Shown here one piece after another: positions 46,001 through 56,170 of a DNA stretch of 64,000 nt. Source of the stretch: Gordius sp. MW1 (taxonomy: Eukaryota; Nematomorpha; Gordioida; Gordea; Gordiidae); contig OZ038527.1 in the NCBI GenBank assembly GCA_964036665.1, forward strand, positions 10,757,835 through 10,821,834, given 5' to 3'. Both the position numbers and the translations under genes were made by a program. The first letter of the stretch is position 1. Every line of letters starts with the position of its first letter. The notes beneath the pieces were generated by a model that saw nothing but the letters and a program-made list of their open reading frames with translations, was not told the DNA's origin and searched no databases.

Positions 46001-49000
46001 TAAAATTTATAAGACTTTAATATTAAAATATGTCTTTAAAATTGAGTGTCGTATATATCATACCGTAGGCCTTTGAATACAGAAGAAGTGCTTACTCTAT
46101 TGGAATCTAATACTACCTTATTGAGCAATGTTCAACAAATTGATCTGGCCTTGGTTCCACCTCCAGACTATCTTGATTCTGATAAAGATGAAATTTCAGA
46201 GGATGAAAATGAAGTTTTTATTAATGATCCTCATAAGTTAGGACCTGGGGTCCTATCAAGAAAAGCTGAAGTTTTAATAAGAGATATAGATAATGAAGTA
46301 ATTCAATTAACTACAGAAATGTTATTAGAAATTCCTATCCCAAATTATAAAAATGACAATCCTTCAAAAAAACAAAAACTCTTATCTTGGAGTCCAATAA
46401 ATATTATGCCAGAAACTAATGAACATACAAAATTTAAAATTCAAAATATTAAAGAAAATGTTCCAAACATATTGACTTTTATACAAAAAGATGCCCTGAC
46501 ACCTTTACAAGTGTTCCAACTATTTTGGGATCCAAGTTTAATAGAGATTATATGTAGAGAAAGTGAAAAATATGCTAAATATAAGTATAGTGATGAAACT
46601 TTTAATGTTTCATGTGATGAAATTTACAAACTGCTAGGTGTGTTGTTATTATCAGGGTATTGTAAGTTGCCACAAAAGCGACTATATTGGCAGACTCAGG
46701 CAGATGTTAATAATAGTGCCATTGTTAATTGTATGGCAAGAGATAGGTTCAATACTATTTTTAAGTATTTACACTTTTCTGATAACAATATTAACAGGGA
46801 ACTTGGAAGCATAAAAAAAGTTAATGTTTTAATGAACCATATCAACAACAATTTTGAAAATTATATTGCGCCTAATCCGATGATATGTTCTTTAGATAAG
46901 GCCATGGAGCCCTACTATGGTAGATTTCATTTGAAACAATTTATCCGTGGTAAGCCCATAAGATTTGGGTTTAATTTTTGGTGCTTGAACAAACCCAATG
47001 GATATTGCTGTCGCTTTAAGTTATATAAAGGGCGCGAAGAACGAGAAGTCGGAGTACCCCTCGGTTTTGCGATTGTCAAAAAGCTGGTCACAGGGTATGT
47101 CCCTCCACAAAGTCATGTATACATTGATAACTTCTTCAATTCTTTACCTTTATTGCAAGATTTGGCTAAGCAATCAATTAGACATACAGGTACGATACGG
47201 AGTGATAGAATCAAAAATGCACCCCTTGAAGATTTAAAAAAGGAGCCAAGAGGATCTTGGCGAGTCCTACAGGAAAAAAATTCTAAAATTCAATTGTTCA
47301 GATGGAACGATAACAGCCAGGTCACACTGGCAACTAACCGGACAGATGTCCTGGCTAGCACAATAACAAAATGCAATAGATATAGCAGGTCGGCCAAGAG
47401 TCGAATTACAGTACCTCAACCCACCATTATTAGCGAGTACAATAAGGGAATGGGGGGTGTTGACCTCTTCGACCAATTTCGGGGCTCTTATCGGGTGGGC
47501 ATACGATCTAAAAAATGGTATTGGCCCATAGTGCGGTTTTGCCTAAATGCTGCCGTAGTAAATTCTTGGATTTTATTTCGTGAAGTTCATAAAGGGATTT
47601 CTTTGTTAAATTTTGTGCGAAAGATTACAATTCCATTACTATCAACTCCAATGATTCCCCGACTGAGGACGGTATATCCAAAGCGGATCAGCAATGTTTA
47701 TACCGAGGTTCGGTTCGATAAGCTTGAACATTGGCCTGCTAAGAACCCAACACAAAGGAGGTGTGAGGTTTGTCACAAGTCTGTGAAATTTATATGCACA
47801 AAATGCAACGTGGGACTTCACATAAATTGTTTTATTCAATATCATACTTTATAACTTTTACAATATTATTTCATATTTTCTGTGATTATTTTTATAAATG
47901 TTGAAATAAACTTTAAAACAATTTATCTCCAGCTATGCTTTTACAGAAAGTAGAGTAGTTATAGGGTTAAAAGTTCGTTTTATACAGCCATAAAGACAGC
48001 ATGTCCTACCGTATGATATATACGACACCTTAAAAATGGCAGTAAACAAGCTTTTTTTTCAATTTTTTTTTTAAATTTGTTTTATTGGTACAAAATCACC
48101 TAGGAATTCCAAATTTTATGAAAATCTGTCGAGGATTTCTATGGTCCGGTCTTAATGGGTTAAGATGTGCTCTACCTTCCTGATTGATCATTTTTATTGT
48201 GTTTCCTTATTAAATTTAATGACTTTTATAACTCGTATAATTTTGAAAATCTGAAAAAACAGGCCCCACTGTTGGTATTTATTAATAAACTTCTATAAAT
48301 TAACATTTTACTTATTAAATTTGCTATATTCTTAATTTATAAAAAATGCTCTTCAACATGATATATATTTTATATAAAATTAATTGTTTTTTCATAGTCG
48401 TATATATCATACTATAGGCCCTTAAATACAGAAGAAGTGCTTTCATTTTTAAAATCAAATAATAGTTGAGCAATGTTAAAGCCACGAATTAGCCCTTCTT
48501 GCACCCTTTGATGGTCGATACAGATTATGATGAAATTTCAGAAGATAAAACTGAAGTTTTTATTAATAATCCTCATAAATTAGGAACTGGTGTATATCTA
48601 AGAAGGCTGAGGTGCTTATAACAAACATAGAAAATGAAGTCAGACATTTACACACTGAAATGTTGTTACCAACTACAACCAATGTGTCCAATTTTACAAA
48701 AAAATCCATATAAAAAGCAAAACCCTTAAAAGAAATTCAATTAAAGGTAACCCAGAAACTAAAAAACATGCAAATTTCATAATGTGCAATAGAATGATCC
48801 ATGGGCGTAGCCAGGTTTTGGATTGGGGGAGGCGAAACTTTTAAAAGTTCAATTAGGTAAGGGGGGGGGGGGAACATAATTTTTTTCAATTTTTAATGAT
48901 TTTTGCATTGAAAATTTTTTTCTCATCATTTAAGGGTGGGGGGCTCCTCTGGCTACGCCCACGGAATGCTCCTTATATATTAACTGAAATAATAATTTCA

Positions 49001-52000
49001 ACTATTACACCCTTGCAAGTCTTTCAACTCTTTTGGGATCCTGATTTAATAAAGCTCATATGCAGGGAAAAGGAATAATATGCCAATATAAATTTGGCGA
49101 GTAAACATTTAGCGTTTCTTGTGAAGAAATATACGAAATGCTTGGAGGCTTCGTTTTTGGCTAATGTAAACTACCTAAAAAAACCCTGTATTAGGAAACT
49201 CAGAGAAAGTTAATTGTATTTCGAGAGATAGATTTTAAACGATTTTAAAATATCTACATTTTTCCGTTAACACTGGCAACCTGGAAAATGGAAGCTTGAA
49301 AAGGTTAATGTTTTGATAGATCATATCAACAAAAAATTTATTGTGCCTACCCCCCCCCCCCATATATTTTTTAGATGAAACCATGGAGCCATATTATAAG
49401 CCCATAAGTTGGGTTTAAGTTTAGGTGTTTGAACAAGCCCAATGGCTATTGTGCCGCTTTAAACTTTTATATATGAAATGCGCGAGGAACTAGGCTCCCG
49501 AGTACCCCTCGGTTATGCGGTTGTCAAAAAACTGGTTACAGCGTTTGTCCCTCCAAACAGTCAAATATATATTGATAACTTCTTTAATTCTTTACCTTTA
49601 TTGGAACATTTGGCTAAAGATTCAATCCGACTGACAGGCGCAATACGGGCCGACAGGATTCAAAAGACCTTCTCCAAGATTTGAAAAAAGCGCCAAGACG
49701 AGCCTGGCAAGTACTTCGCGAAGGATACTATAAAATTCAATTGTTAAGATGGAACGACAATAGTCAGGTGACGCTAGCAACAAATCGAACAGATGTCCTT
49801 GCAAGTACACTCACGAAGTGAGCCTGGGGAGTCGAACTTTTTAACCAATTTCGGGGCTTATCATACGATCTAAAAAATGTATTTTGGCCCATCGTACGGT
49901 TTTGTCTCAATGCTGCCGTAGTGAATTCATGGCTTTTGTATCGAAGAGTTTATAAAGGGTTTCCCTTTCCCCTATTAAATTTTTCCAAAAATTCCGCGAC
50001 TGAGGACGGTATATCCAAGGCGTACCTGCAATGTTAATACTGAGGTGCGGTTCGATAAGCAAGAGCCTGCAAAGAACTCCACACAAAGGAGGTGTGGCCT
50101 TTGTCACAAGCCTTTGAATATTATTAACATTGGTCTTCATTTAAAATGTATTATTCAATAACATACTCCATAACTTTTTATACACTATTATTTCTTGTTT
50201 TTTTTGTGATTTATTTTATATAAATGTTTTAATAAATTTTTAAACATATGACAAATTTTTAATCCGTCTGACAATATTAGACAGCTGTAATCAGGATTTG
50301 AAATAGTCGTGGGTAAATAAATTTTTTATACATAATCATAGTTTTATTTAATAAATAATTTTTGCATGATAAAAGACGACATCCACCCCTGCCTGTCTCC
50401 CTCCAGCTACGCCTATGATTTTATAGAAAATAGGGTGGCCATGGTATAAAAATTGCGTCTATCATATAGCCACATAAACAGCAGTCTCCTATCGCATGAA
50501 ATAAACTACACTTCAAAAATGACAGTCATTATTTTTTTCAATATGTTATTTTGGTGCAAAATCACTCAGGAATTCAAATTTTACAATCTGTCGAAGATCA
50601 TGGTCTGGTCTTAATGGGTTAATGTGAGATATGGGGGAACAAAATATATATATAACTGGAACTATTAGAAATGATAAATTCAAAAGGCTTCTACTTGAAA
50701 TAGACGCACTTAGCAATCAAGAAGATAAAGTTAATATTTAAAGGTGGAACGAAATCAATCAGGTTAAATTGGCTTCTAATCACAATGATGCCTTGGCCCA
50801 CATCTTCACACAGTGTATACGCTGTAATTCCACTGCCAAAAATTCGAATTATGATTCCGCAATCGAGTAGGGTAGCGGAATATATTAAAGGAATAGGAGG
50901 AGTTTGTTTTTTTTCATCAAGTCCCTGAAGCTATCGAACAAATATGCGCTTATAAAAAATGGTACAGGCCGATAATACGTTTTTGTTTGAACGCGTCTAT
51001 AGGCAATGCATGGTTACTTTATCGGGGAGTAGAGAAAGGGATTCGCTTATTAGACTTTACCCGAAGAATAACAATCCCCTTACTCGCAGCGTTAAGTGTA
51101 CCGCGAGTTATGGCTATAAATCCTTCAACCCACGCAACGTGTACGACATGGTAAGATACTATATAAGGAATATTGGCCTGACAAAAACCCTGCACAGGAA
51201 TAAGATGGGCGGCTTATAACAAGTATTTTAAATATTTTTATTGCAAATGGAACGTCGGATTGCACATCAAATGTTTTGTTTTGTATCAGGCAATAATTTT
51301 AATAATGATGTATAATAAATGTAATGAAAAAATGTTGATACTTAGTTATAATTGCTAAATTCACCAATGGTCAACAAATTAAATTCAGGAGAGTTATAAA
51401 TGGATTTTGTCTTCGAAACTTCTGAATATAGGGCCACGGATGGGCGTGAGGAGGCAGTGGGTCGTTAAGAAATAATAATTTTGATTTAACTTTCATTTTA
51501 ATATTTAATATTATAGAAGGCAGCTATTTACAGTTAATTAGATTTTTTACAAAGGGTAACGAATGTGAGTTTCCCAGTATATGCTAAATACAAGGTTTTA
51601 AAAGCAAATGTCAAAACTGTTAAAAAAAATCATTGTAGATGTTATTTTGGTAAAAAAATAATAACAACGAGGGATTCAATGTTGAGGTTTTAATGGGTTA
51701 AACAGTAAACGTTGAGAACTTAATCGTGTGCGCTATTACCTGCTTATGTCGTAGAGCCCTCCACATGGGACTGGACAAAAACCAATAAAATACATCGGAC
51801 CCCGGGCAGGGTATGTTTTTATGTGATCCAACTTTACCAATAAGAAGCAGAACATATTTAGGATGCATAACTTAACTTTAGACTAGCGCCTTGTCCCTTG
51901 TCTAATCATTTTTAGTTTAAAGTAGAAAGATTTTATTATAATTTTGTTATTTACACATTTATAAATATATAAGGAAGCTATTAGAGCTTTAAAAAATTAT

Positions 52001-54502
52001 ATTAGTAAATGAATAAGAAATAATTTAATTTTTCATCCTTCATTTTAGATCATTTTGTCGTACAAAAAAGACCACAATTAGCAATTGATTTTATTAAATT
52101 TTGATAGGATAAAATAAATCACAAAATTTGCCTAAAAGTTGAGATTTAATGATGATGAAAAACCTGGCAAGAGTTAAGCAAAAAAATTCGAGCTGAGGTT
52201 AGGACAAATTAAAAACATTAACATCAGCTTGGGTCGATAAAAATTCATTTTAAGGGCTCTATTAAACCATTAAGTTGAAAGTATGACAGCCTTTATGATG
52301 GTGCGTGATCTCTGGGGGCTTTAAGGTATATGGGTTAAATACTTTAAACGCCACTTTCCTAATAACCGAGACTAGAGGAGGGAACGTTAACCGAATAAGC
52401 ATGATGGGTTAAACATTTCCTTTGGCTAATAAAAAAACGACACAGCCAAAGATCGACTTATTACACTCGCGATGTGACTTACGAATTTAAATGGCTTTGA
52501 GACAGCGCCCCGTGAAACACCAAGGGTGACGTTTAATTTTCCTAGAGCCTAAATGCAACGTTTTAATCACATCTAGGTGAAGGTGCACATCTAATCACCT
52601 CACATCGTCCAACCTCTTGATCTAGCCGAGAGGCTAGTGAATGCCGTGACGTAATTAATTTAGCAGGTTATTCCTATCATTTAAAACCGCTCAGAAATAA
52701 CTGTTTAAGCGGTTTCAAACATATGTTACTACTTAAAAAATTATGATTTAAATAAAGAAATTAATATAAACACCCTAGCATAATTTTTGCCCTTTGAACG
52801 TCCAAACCGCAAAAGTATTGACCCATCAATATATTAGGTCTACGCCCTTACCAAAAATCAGCCAAATCTGAGACAGTCGGTCAAAATCGTCTGATTTTCA
52901 CGACTCTACATGAAACGCACAAATTAGGCGATTGCAATAATTACAAAGTCCAATTTGAGCTGAGCTTTAGAATGTTTATGAAAAAACATTAAAGAACATT
53001 GCTTACCAGTAAGTCTTTTTTCTTCTTCAAAATTATCATTTTTTCTTTTAGAGAGACGTTCTTCATCAAACAATCTTTTCCATTCCATGAATGTTTCAGG
53101 GCTAACAGGGGTTCCATCTATTCTTTTCTAAACCACAATATATATTTTTAATAATTTAATCAAAAATAGTATTATATTAATATAATCAAAATTTACAAGA
53201 AAAACACTTAATATTTAAATAAACTATATGCAAGTTAAATAAAACTTTAAAATTATTTGGAAATTATAAGGGACATTAGAAAATTGATGTCTTGAAATAA
53301 AAAATTACTTAAACATTTTTACACAATAGATTAAATACGCAAATTAATTTGAAAATTTTTAAATTGCTTAAAGACATATGGAAATCCCAAAATCTAACAC
53401 TTAAACTCATTTATTTAACAATTTCCAAATATTTGGACAAATTAGTTTTGCCTTTAGGTTAAAAAGGTAAAAACCTTAGTAATAAAAATTAGATATTAAA
53501 TTCTACACATAAAAAATGTACTGAGCAAAGGTTCTGAGTTATTGTTAAAACAAACTTAAAAGCAATAAATCATTAAAAAAAATCATGAATATGGAAATCT
53601 CTTGAAAAAGTTAGATTAATAACTGACGCATTACTTACAAATAACATTTTTTTTTATTAGAATAATTGCATAAATGCTATTAAGAATATATTTACCTTTT
53701 GATTTTTATAGAATTTATTTGTTTAAATCAGTAAGTTAGGGTTTAATTAATTTAGGAATGTTAAGGCATTACAAATGAAAAAGCATATTTCTATAGTCCT
53801 TTGAATTTTTAAAAAGGAGTAAAATACTTTTGGGTTTAAAAGCCTATATTATATACCAATTTAATCAATAACAATAATCATTTTTTAATGCTGAGAAAAC
53901 ACAAAATAAAAATATACATATCTCTCTGTCTCCTTAATTAGTTTTTCTTCATCATCCTGCTTTATTTGCCTTTCATTATCTAAGTGCCACCAATCTTGAA
54001 CCATTGTTATGAGATCATATATCATGGGTGAGCCCATATTTTTCTTAGCCTTTATGGAATTAATTTTTTTAATTTTGGTAAATTGTGCATCAAATTCAAA
54101 ATTGTTTTAAAAAATAAGATATGAATAGCTGGTAATTTTTTTTAACTTCTAACTCTAAAACATTGAGCATTTGTTCCTTTTGTCGATTCGACATTTTGTC
54201 TGATATAATAGTCATTATAGGTGTTGTAAAGGGATAGTCATTAGGAAGAGAAAATTGTAAAATACAATTATCTAAAAAGTTAAAACATACTATCATAATC
54301 TATTACCAAAGGTATTAGAATTCCCAAGACTTTGACATAGCCTAATCTGAAACTGTAAATTTTTATTATTTTTTGCATGAATTTCTAGTATAAGATGCAA
54401 TATATAATAAAATTTAAAACCTGTCAGATCATCAAGAAATATCATTCTTAATGCTTCTAGCTCAATTTCTTGTTCCTCTTTACAGCCAGATGCCTTATTC
54501 AT
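43088..54502 (-). CDS. RWDD1: RWD domain-containing protein 1 (DFRP2/Gir2-like), six exons, 236 aa
   Basis: Minus-strand exons are 54502-54421, 54384-54307, 54271-54147, 54049-53918, 53127-53007 and 43260-43088. The join is 711 nt, 236 residues plus TAG; human RWDD1 has 243. RWDD1 binds and stabilises the translation-associated GTPase DRG2; the yeast counterpart Gir2 also contacts Gcn1. The RWD domain is residues about 10-115: EEQEIELEALRMIF at the start, the signature LPNDYPFTTP at 62-71, and KNMGSPMIYDLITMVQ at the end. A charged helix follows, then the conserved DGTPVSPETFMEWKRLFDEE (143-162), GKQIFEKN, and an acidic tail (DEVDQSLFEDIDDEIENLEL). An upstream in-frame ATG at 54511 adds three residues. 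Introns are 36, 35, 97, 790 and 9746 nt. The 36-nt intron is a multiple of three without a stop, so retention is possible; the 35-nt intron must be removed to keep frame. The last intron holds the piggyBac nest. Confidence 0.93.
43541..44960 (-). mobile_element. piggyBac copy D, decayed, inverted
   Basis: Read on the minus strand this is the 3' two thirds of a piggyBac element. It shows the first catalytic block (gtcatggagccatattatag), the DNA for a Cys-rich end (aagaaggtgtgacgtttgtg), and a 3' terminal repeat of about 80 bp ending at TTAA 43537-43540. That terminal repeat matches the 3' end of copy A nearly throughout (gacagattttyataaaattt, gtgattttgtaccaa). It is broken and not coding. Confidence 0.8.
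45066..45674. mobile_element. Solo LTR fossil in piggyBac copy A
   Basis: A 609-bp unit starts TGTGGTATACG and ends GGTCATTACA. It is flanked by the 5-bp direct repeat agacc at 45061-45065 and 45675-45679, with an AATAAAG signal near 45622. Removing it restores the piggyBac end CCCATTTAGACCTACCGTCG. It is the remnant left after recombination between the two LTRs of a retrotransposon; the family (BEL, Gypsy or Copia kin) cannot be told from the LTR alone. It is younger than the piggyBac copy it sits in. Confidence 0.85.
45834..45895 (+). other. Possible first exon of the piggyBac transposase
   Basis: An ATG-started stretch (MPSLTRKSKCNSRNSKKQ) runs to a consensus donor CTTCC|GTAAGT. The main frame has no in-frame ATG before residue 92, so an upstream exon is expected. 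Joined directly to the acceptor ttgag|tgtcg (46047) it goes out of frame, so the true splice is unresolved. Copy B has a similar segment near 48219. Confidence 0.4.
46046..47854 (+). CDS. piggyBac transposase, 602-codon open frame
   Basis: This enzyme would cut and paste the element at TTAA sites in the nucleus. Numbering from the first codon of the frame, the DDD triad is present: D284 (CSLDKAMEPYYGR), D361 (VYIDNFFNSLPLL) and D473 (NKGMGGVDLFDQF). An acidic N-terminal stretch (about 41-60) follows YRRPLNTEEVLTLLE, as in PGBD2/3-type proteins. The dimerisation and DNA-binding domain begins at TPLQVFQLFWDP (152). The C-terminal cysteine-rich domain has C573, C576, C584, C587, H592, C595 and H600. 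The frame opens at GTG, not a normal animal start, right after a stop, so an upstream exon or M92 must supply the start. No internal stop or frame change is seen over 1.8 kb, unlike the three related copies around it. It is antisense to RWDD1, inside its last intron. Confidence 0.9.
   Translation: MSYISYRRPLNTEEVLTLLESNTTLLSNVQQIDLALVPPPDYLDSDKDEISEDENEVFINDPHKLGPGVLSRKAEVLIRDIDNEVIQLTTEMLLEIPIPNYKNDNPSKKQKLLSWSPINIMPETNEHTKFKIQNIKENVPNILTFIQKDALTPLQVFQLFWDPSLIEIICRESEKYAKYKYSDETFNVSCDEIYKLLGVLLLSGYCKLPQKRLYWQTQADVNNSAIVNCMARDRFNTIFKYLHFSDNNINRELGSIKKVNVLMNHINNNFENYIAPNPMICSLDKAMEPYYGRFHLKQFIRGKPIRFGFNFWCLNKPNGYCCRFKLYKGREEREVGVPLGFAIVKKLVTGYVPPQSHVYIDNFFNSLPLLQDLAKQSIRHTGTIRSDRIKNAPLEDLKKEPRGSWRVLQEKNSKIQLFRWNDNSQVTLATNRTDVLASTITKCNRYSRSAKSRITVPQPTIISEYNKGMGGVDLFDQFRGSYRVGIRSKKWYWPIVRFCLNAAVVNSWILFREVHKGISLLNFVRKITIPLLSTPMIPRLRTVYPKRISNVYTEVRFDKLEHWPAKNPTQRRCEVCHKSVKFICTKCNVGLHINCFIQYHTL
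48800..48963. mobile_element. MITE (CATGGGCGTAGCC family) nested in piggyBac copy B
   Basis: The ends are CATGGGCGTAGCCAGG and GGCTACGCCCACG. The flanking 8-mers gaatgatc (48792-48799) and gaatgctc (48964-48971) differ by one base. The interior has a run of 13 G. It is the family nested at 5818 and 39545. Confidence 0.87.
50623..51697 (+). mobile_element. piggyBac copy C, decayed, 5' truncated
   Basis: Beginning just after the TTAA that ends copy B, the sequence matches the transposase from about residue 380 (ggaactattagaaatgataa) through KKWYRPIIRFCLNASIG to the end, and finishes TTTTAATGGG before TTAA 51698-51701. It is more diverged from copy A than B is. Together with inverted copy D it brackets A and B. 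Confidence 0.78.
51702..53006. other. RWDD1 last intron, remaining part
   Basis: Between the piggyBac nest and exon 5, nothing was recognised apart from a few CG-containing words near 52370-52670. The donor of exon 5 is GTAAGC at 53006-53001 on the minus strand. Confidence 0.4.
53128..53917. other. RWDD1 intron 4
   Basis: This 790-nt AT-rich intron on the minus strand runs from the donor GTATAT (53917-53912) to the acceptor GTTTAG at 53128. No repeat is recognised in it. Confidence 0.6.
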
Positions 54503-54511
54503 GAGAGGCAT

Positions 54512-54901
54512 TCTAATAAAGAAGCCGAGCTTACACGATCCAAATTTTTGGACTAGATAAAAGATCAATTTCTCAGAAGGGCGGAATTGATTACATTTTT
54601 ATTTGTAACTAAGTAAAGATTAAAAACCTAAGACTCGCTGCGGAGCTCGTTCGGACTACGGACGGGACGGGCATATAACCTAAATTTAGATTTCAGGTAG
54701 GCACTGGTGGCACCATAACAAGAATCGGGTAATTCGTGCTTAAGATCTTTCATATAGTGTATTTTTTTTTCATAATGTGGTATACTGTGGTATACCTCCT
54801 TTTCCTACATTTAATTTCCCTTACGTGTGTGTTACTTTTCCTCCCCCCCCACGCGCTTGTACGTGTTTGTTATTTCTTCCCCATATATTATTATTTATCA
54901 T
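54512..54901. other. RWDD1 5' flank
   Basis: This region lies between the RWDD1 start and the LINE fragment. It contains a CG-richer patch at 54630-54680 (gctgcggagctcgttcggac, acgggacgggca), unusual against the AT-rich flanks, which could be the promoter or a short repeat end. A duplicated tgtggtatactgtggtatac lies at 54776-54795. Confidence 0.4.
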
Positions 54902-56170
54902 AACACTACCTACGGTCCCAAGTCCGTGTGCAAAAAGTGGAGGGTTGGCGTCAGGTCGGAAACAGTCTATAAAAACCAACTCCAAAATTATGATAGTTTT
55001 AAACAAGATTTTACAAGAAAAGGCTAGGGCGTCCTCCACGAACGACGCGCAGTGCATACCCCGCCCGTGCAATGTGAAAAATACACTAGGGTTACTGCCC
55101 AACTCACAACGAAGACGGTTAAGAAAATTAGTTGTTGAAAGAATGCGAAAAACGTGCTGGAATGTGGGAACGTTGACGGGGAAGAGCTTCGAAGTCGCAC
55201 AAATGCTGAAAAGAAGATAGGTACACATTGCTTGCCTACAAGAGACGAGGTGGAACGGGACGAAAGCACGGGAATTAAGAGAAGGATACAAGCTTTTCTA
55301 CAGTGGGCCACCAAATCGTAGAAACGGGGTCGGTATCGTTCTAAGCGAATCGTTCAAGGACAAGATCGTGGAAGGCAAGCGTTGTTCCGACAGGCTAATG
55401 TGGGTTGCAGATCAAGGGGACGTCCTAACCGTTAAGTGCGCTTATGCTCCCCAAATTGGGTGTTCGGAATCAGAGAAAGACATATTCTTTGATTCATTGT
55501 AAAAGGAAATACAAGGAATATTGCAGTAAGAAAGGCTAATTATTGGGGCAGATTTCAACGCTCAAGTAGGGAAAGGTCGCCTCGGGTTTGAACGCACTCA
55601 TGGAGGCTATGGGCATGGTCTGAACAACAAATAAGGGCAAAAACTTCTCCAAGTATCCCAAGCATATGACGTGGCGATCGTTAACACCTATTTTCAAAAA
55701 CGCGAAGATCATATTGTGACGTATAGAAGTGGGAAGCATTTCAGTCTAATTGACTATTTGCTTATACGGCGAAAGGACTTATGGAGTATTAAGGATTGCA
55801 AAGTAATACCGCGAGAAGAAATCGCCAGGCAACATCGTCCCCTTGTTATGGATCTTGACAGAAGAGTATTTCCCGAAAAAGAAAGGTATATGAACCTCGA
55901 ATTCGATACGAAAGGCTAAAGGATACGACAACGAACCAAGAATACCATCAAAATGCCTCCTCACTCTTGGGTGCAAGGAAGTTGCAAAGGGACGTAGACG
56001 ACGATTGGGAGGCGCTATCTAAGGACATTAAGGGAACAGCGATTCCTGTTCCAGAACAGACCAAAGGAGGGAAAGCTTTGAATAGGGAACTAAGGTGGTG
56101 GGATCAATCGGTTAGGGATTTCATCGAAAGAAAGAAAAATCTATATAGACGGTGGCATAAATCAAAAAAG
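54902..56170 (+). mobile_element. RTE-like LINE, 5' fragment with endonuclease
   Basis: The left end AACACTACCTACGG matches the 5' end of the LINE at 277-5288 exactly in position. The fragment covers the start of the open frame (RKTCWNVGTLTGKSFEVAQM), the endonuclease (CLQETRWNGTKARELREGYK, LIIGADFNAQVGKG) and NTYFQKREDHIVTYRSGKH. It stops near 56170 in ggcataaatcaaaaaag, where unrelated repeat DNA begins. Loss of the 3' part is unusual, because target-primed insertion normally loses the 5' part; a later deletion or recombination is implied. Several stops are present. Confidence 0.82.

Larger units (their letters stand above)
45054..48159 (+). mobile_element. piggyBac copy A, apparently intact transposase
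   Basis: The ends are CCCATTTAGACC and, inverted from the right, CCCATTAAGACC, each next to TTAA (45050-45053 and 48160-48163), the invariant piggyBac target. Without the 609-bp solo LTR and its duplicated 5 bp the element is about 2.5 kb, the usual size. A 24-bp inverted repeat (23 of 24 matching) occurs at 46046-46069 and 48005-48028; a related word (cctaccgtcgtatttatcat) lies near the 5' end at 45678. It encodes a 602-codon frame with all catalytic residues. Confidence 0.9.
44998..50618 (+). mobile_element. piggyBac copy B, decayed, carrying copy A
   Basis: The left 52 bp (CCCATTTAGGACTATCGTCG onward) lie at 44998-45049 after TTAA 44994-44997. The rest resumes at 48164 (gatgtgctctaccttcctga) and runs to CTTAATGGG before TTAA 50619-50622. 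The break is occupied by copy A between TTAAs at 45050-45053 and 48160-48163, at the place where copy A's own sequence reads gcttaaaatgtgatctacc. Copy A therefore jumped into copy B. The transposase traces of B (YIDNFFNSLPLLEHLAK at 49570) are full of frame breaks, and it also carries a MITE at 48800-48963. Confidence 0.82.

Noticed and set aside
46046-46048. GTG as the true start codon of the piggyBac transposase
   Set aside because: Animals do not normally start at GTG, and a stop lies directly before it; it is only the first codon of the open stretch.
43541-48159. A single 4.6-kb piggyBac element bounded by long inverted ends at 43541 and 48159
   Set aside because: The left end is a 3'-type end belonging to an inverted decayed copy (D), while copy A has its own 5' end at 45054 once the solo LTR is accounted for.
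54821-55291. 156-codon minus-strand frame upstream of RWDD1
   Set aside because: It is antisense to the LINE 5' fragment and matches the antisense of the first LINE copy as well.
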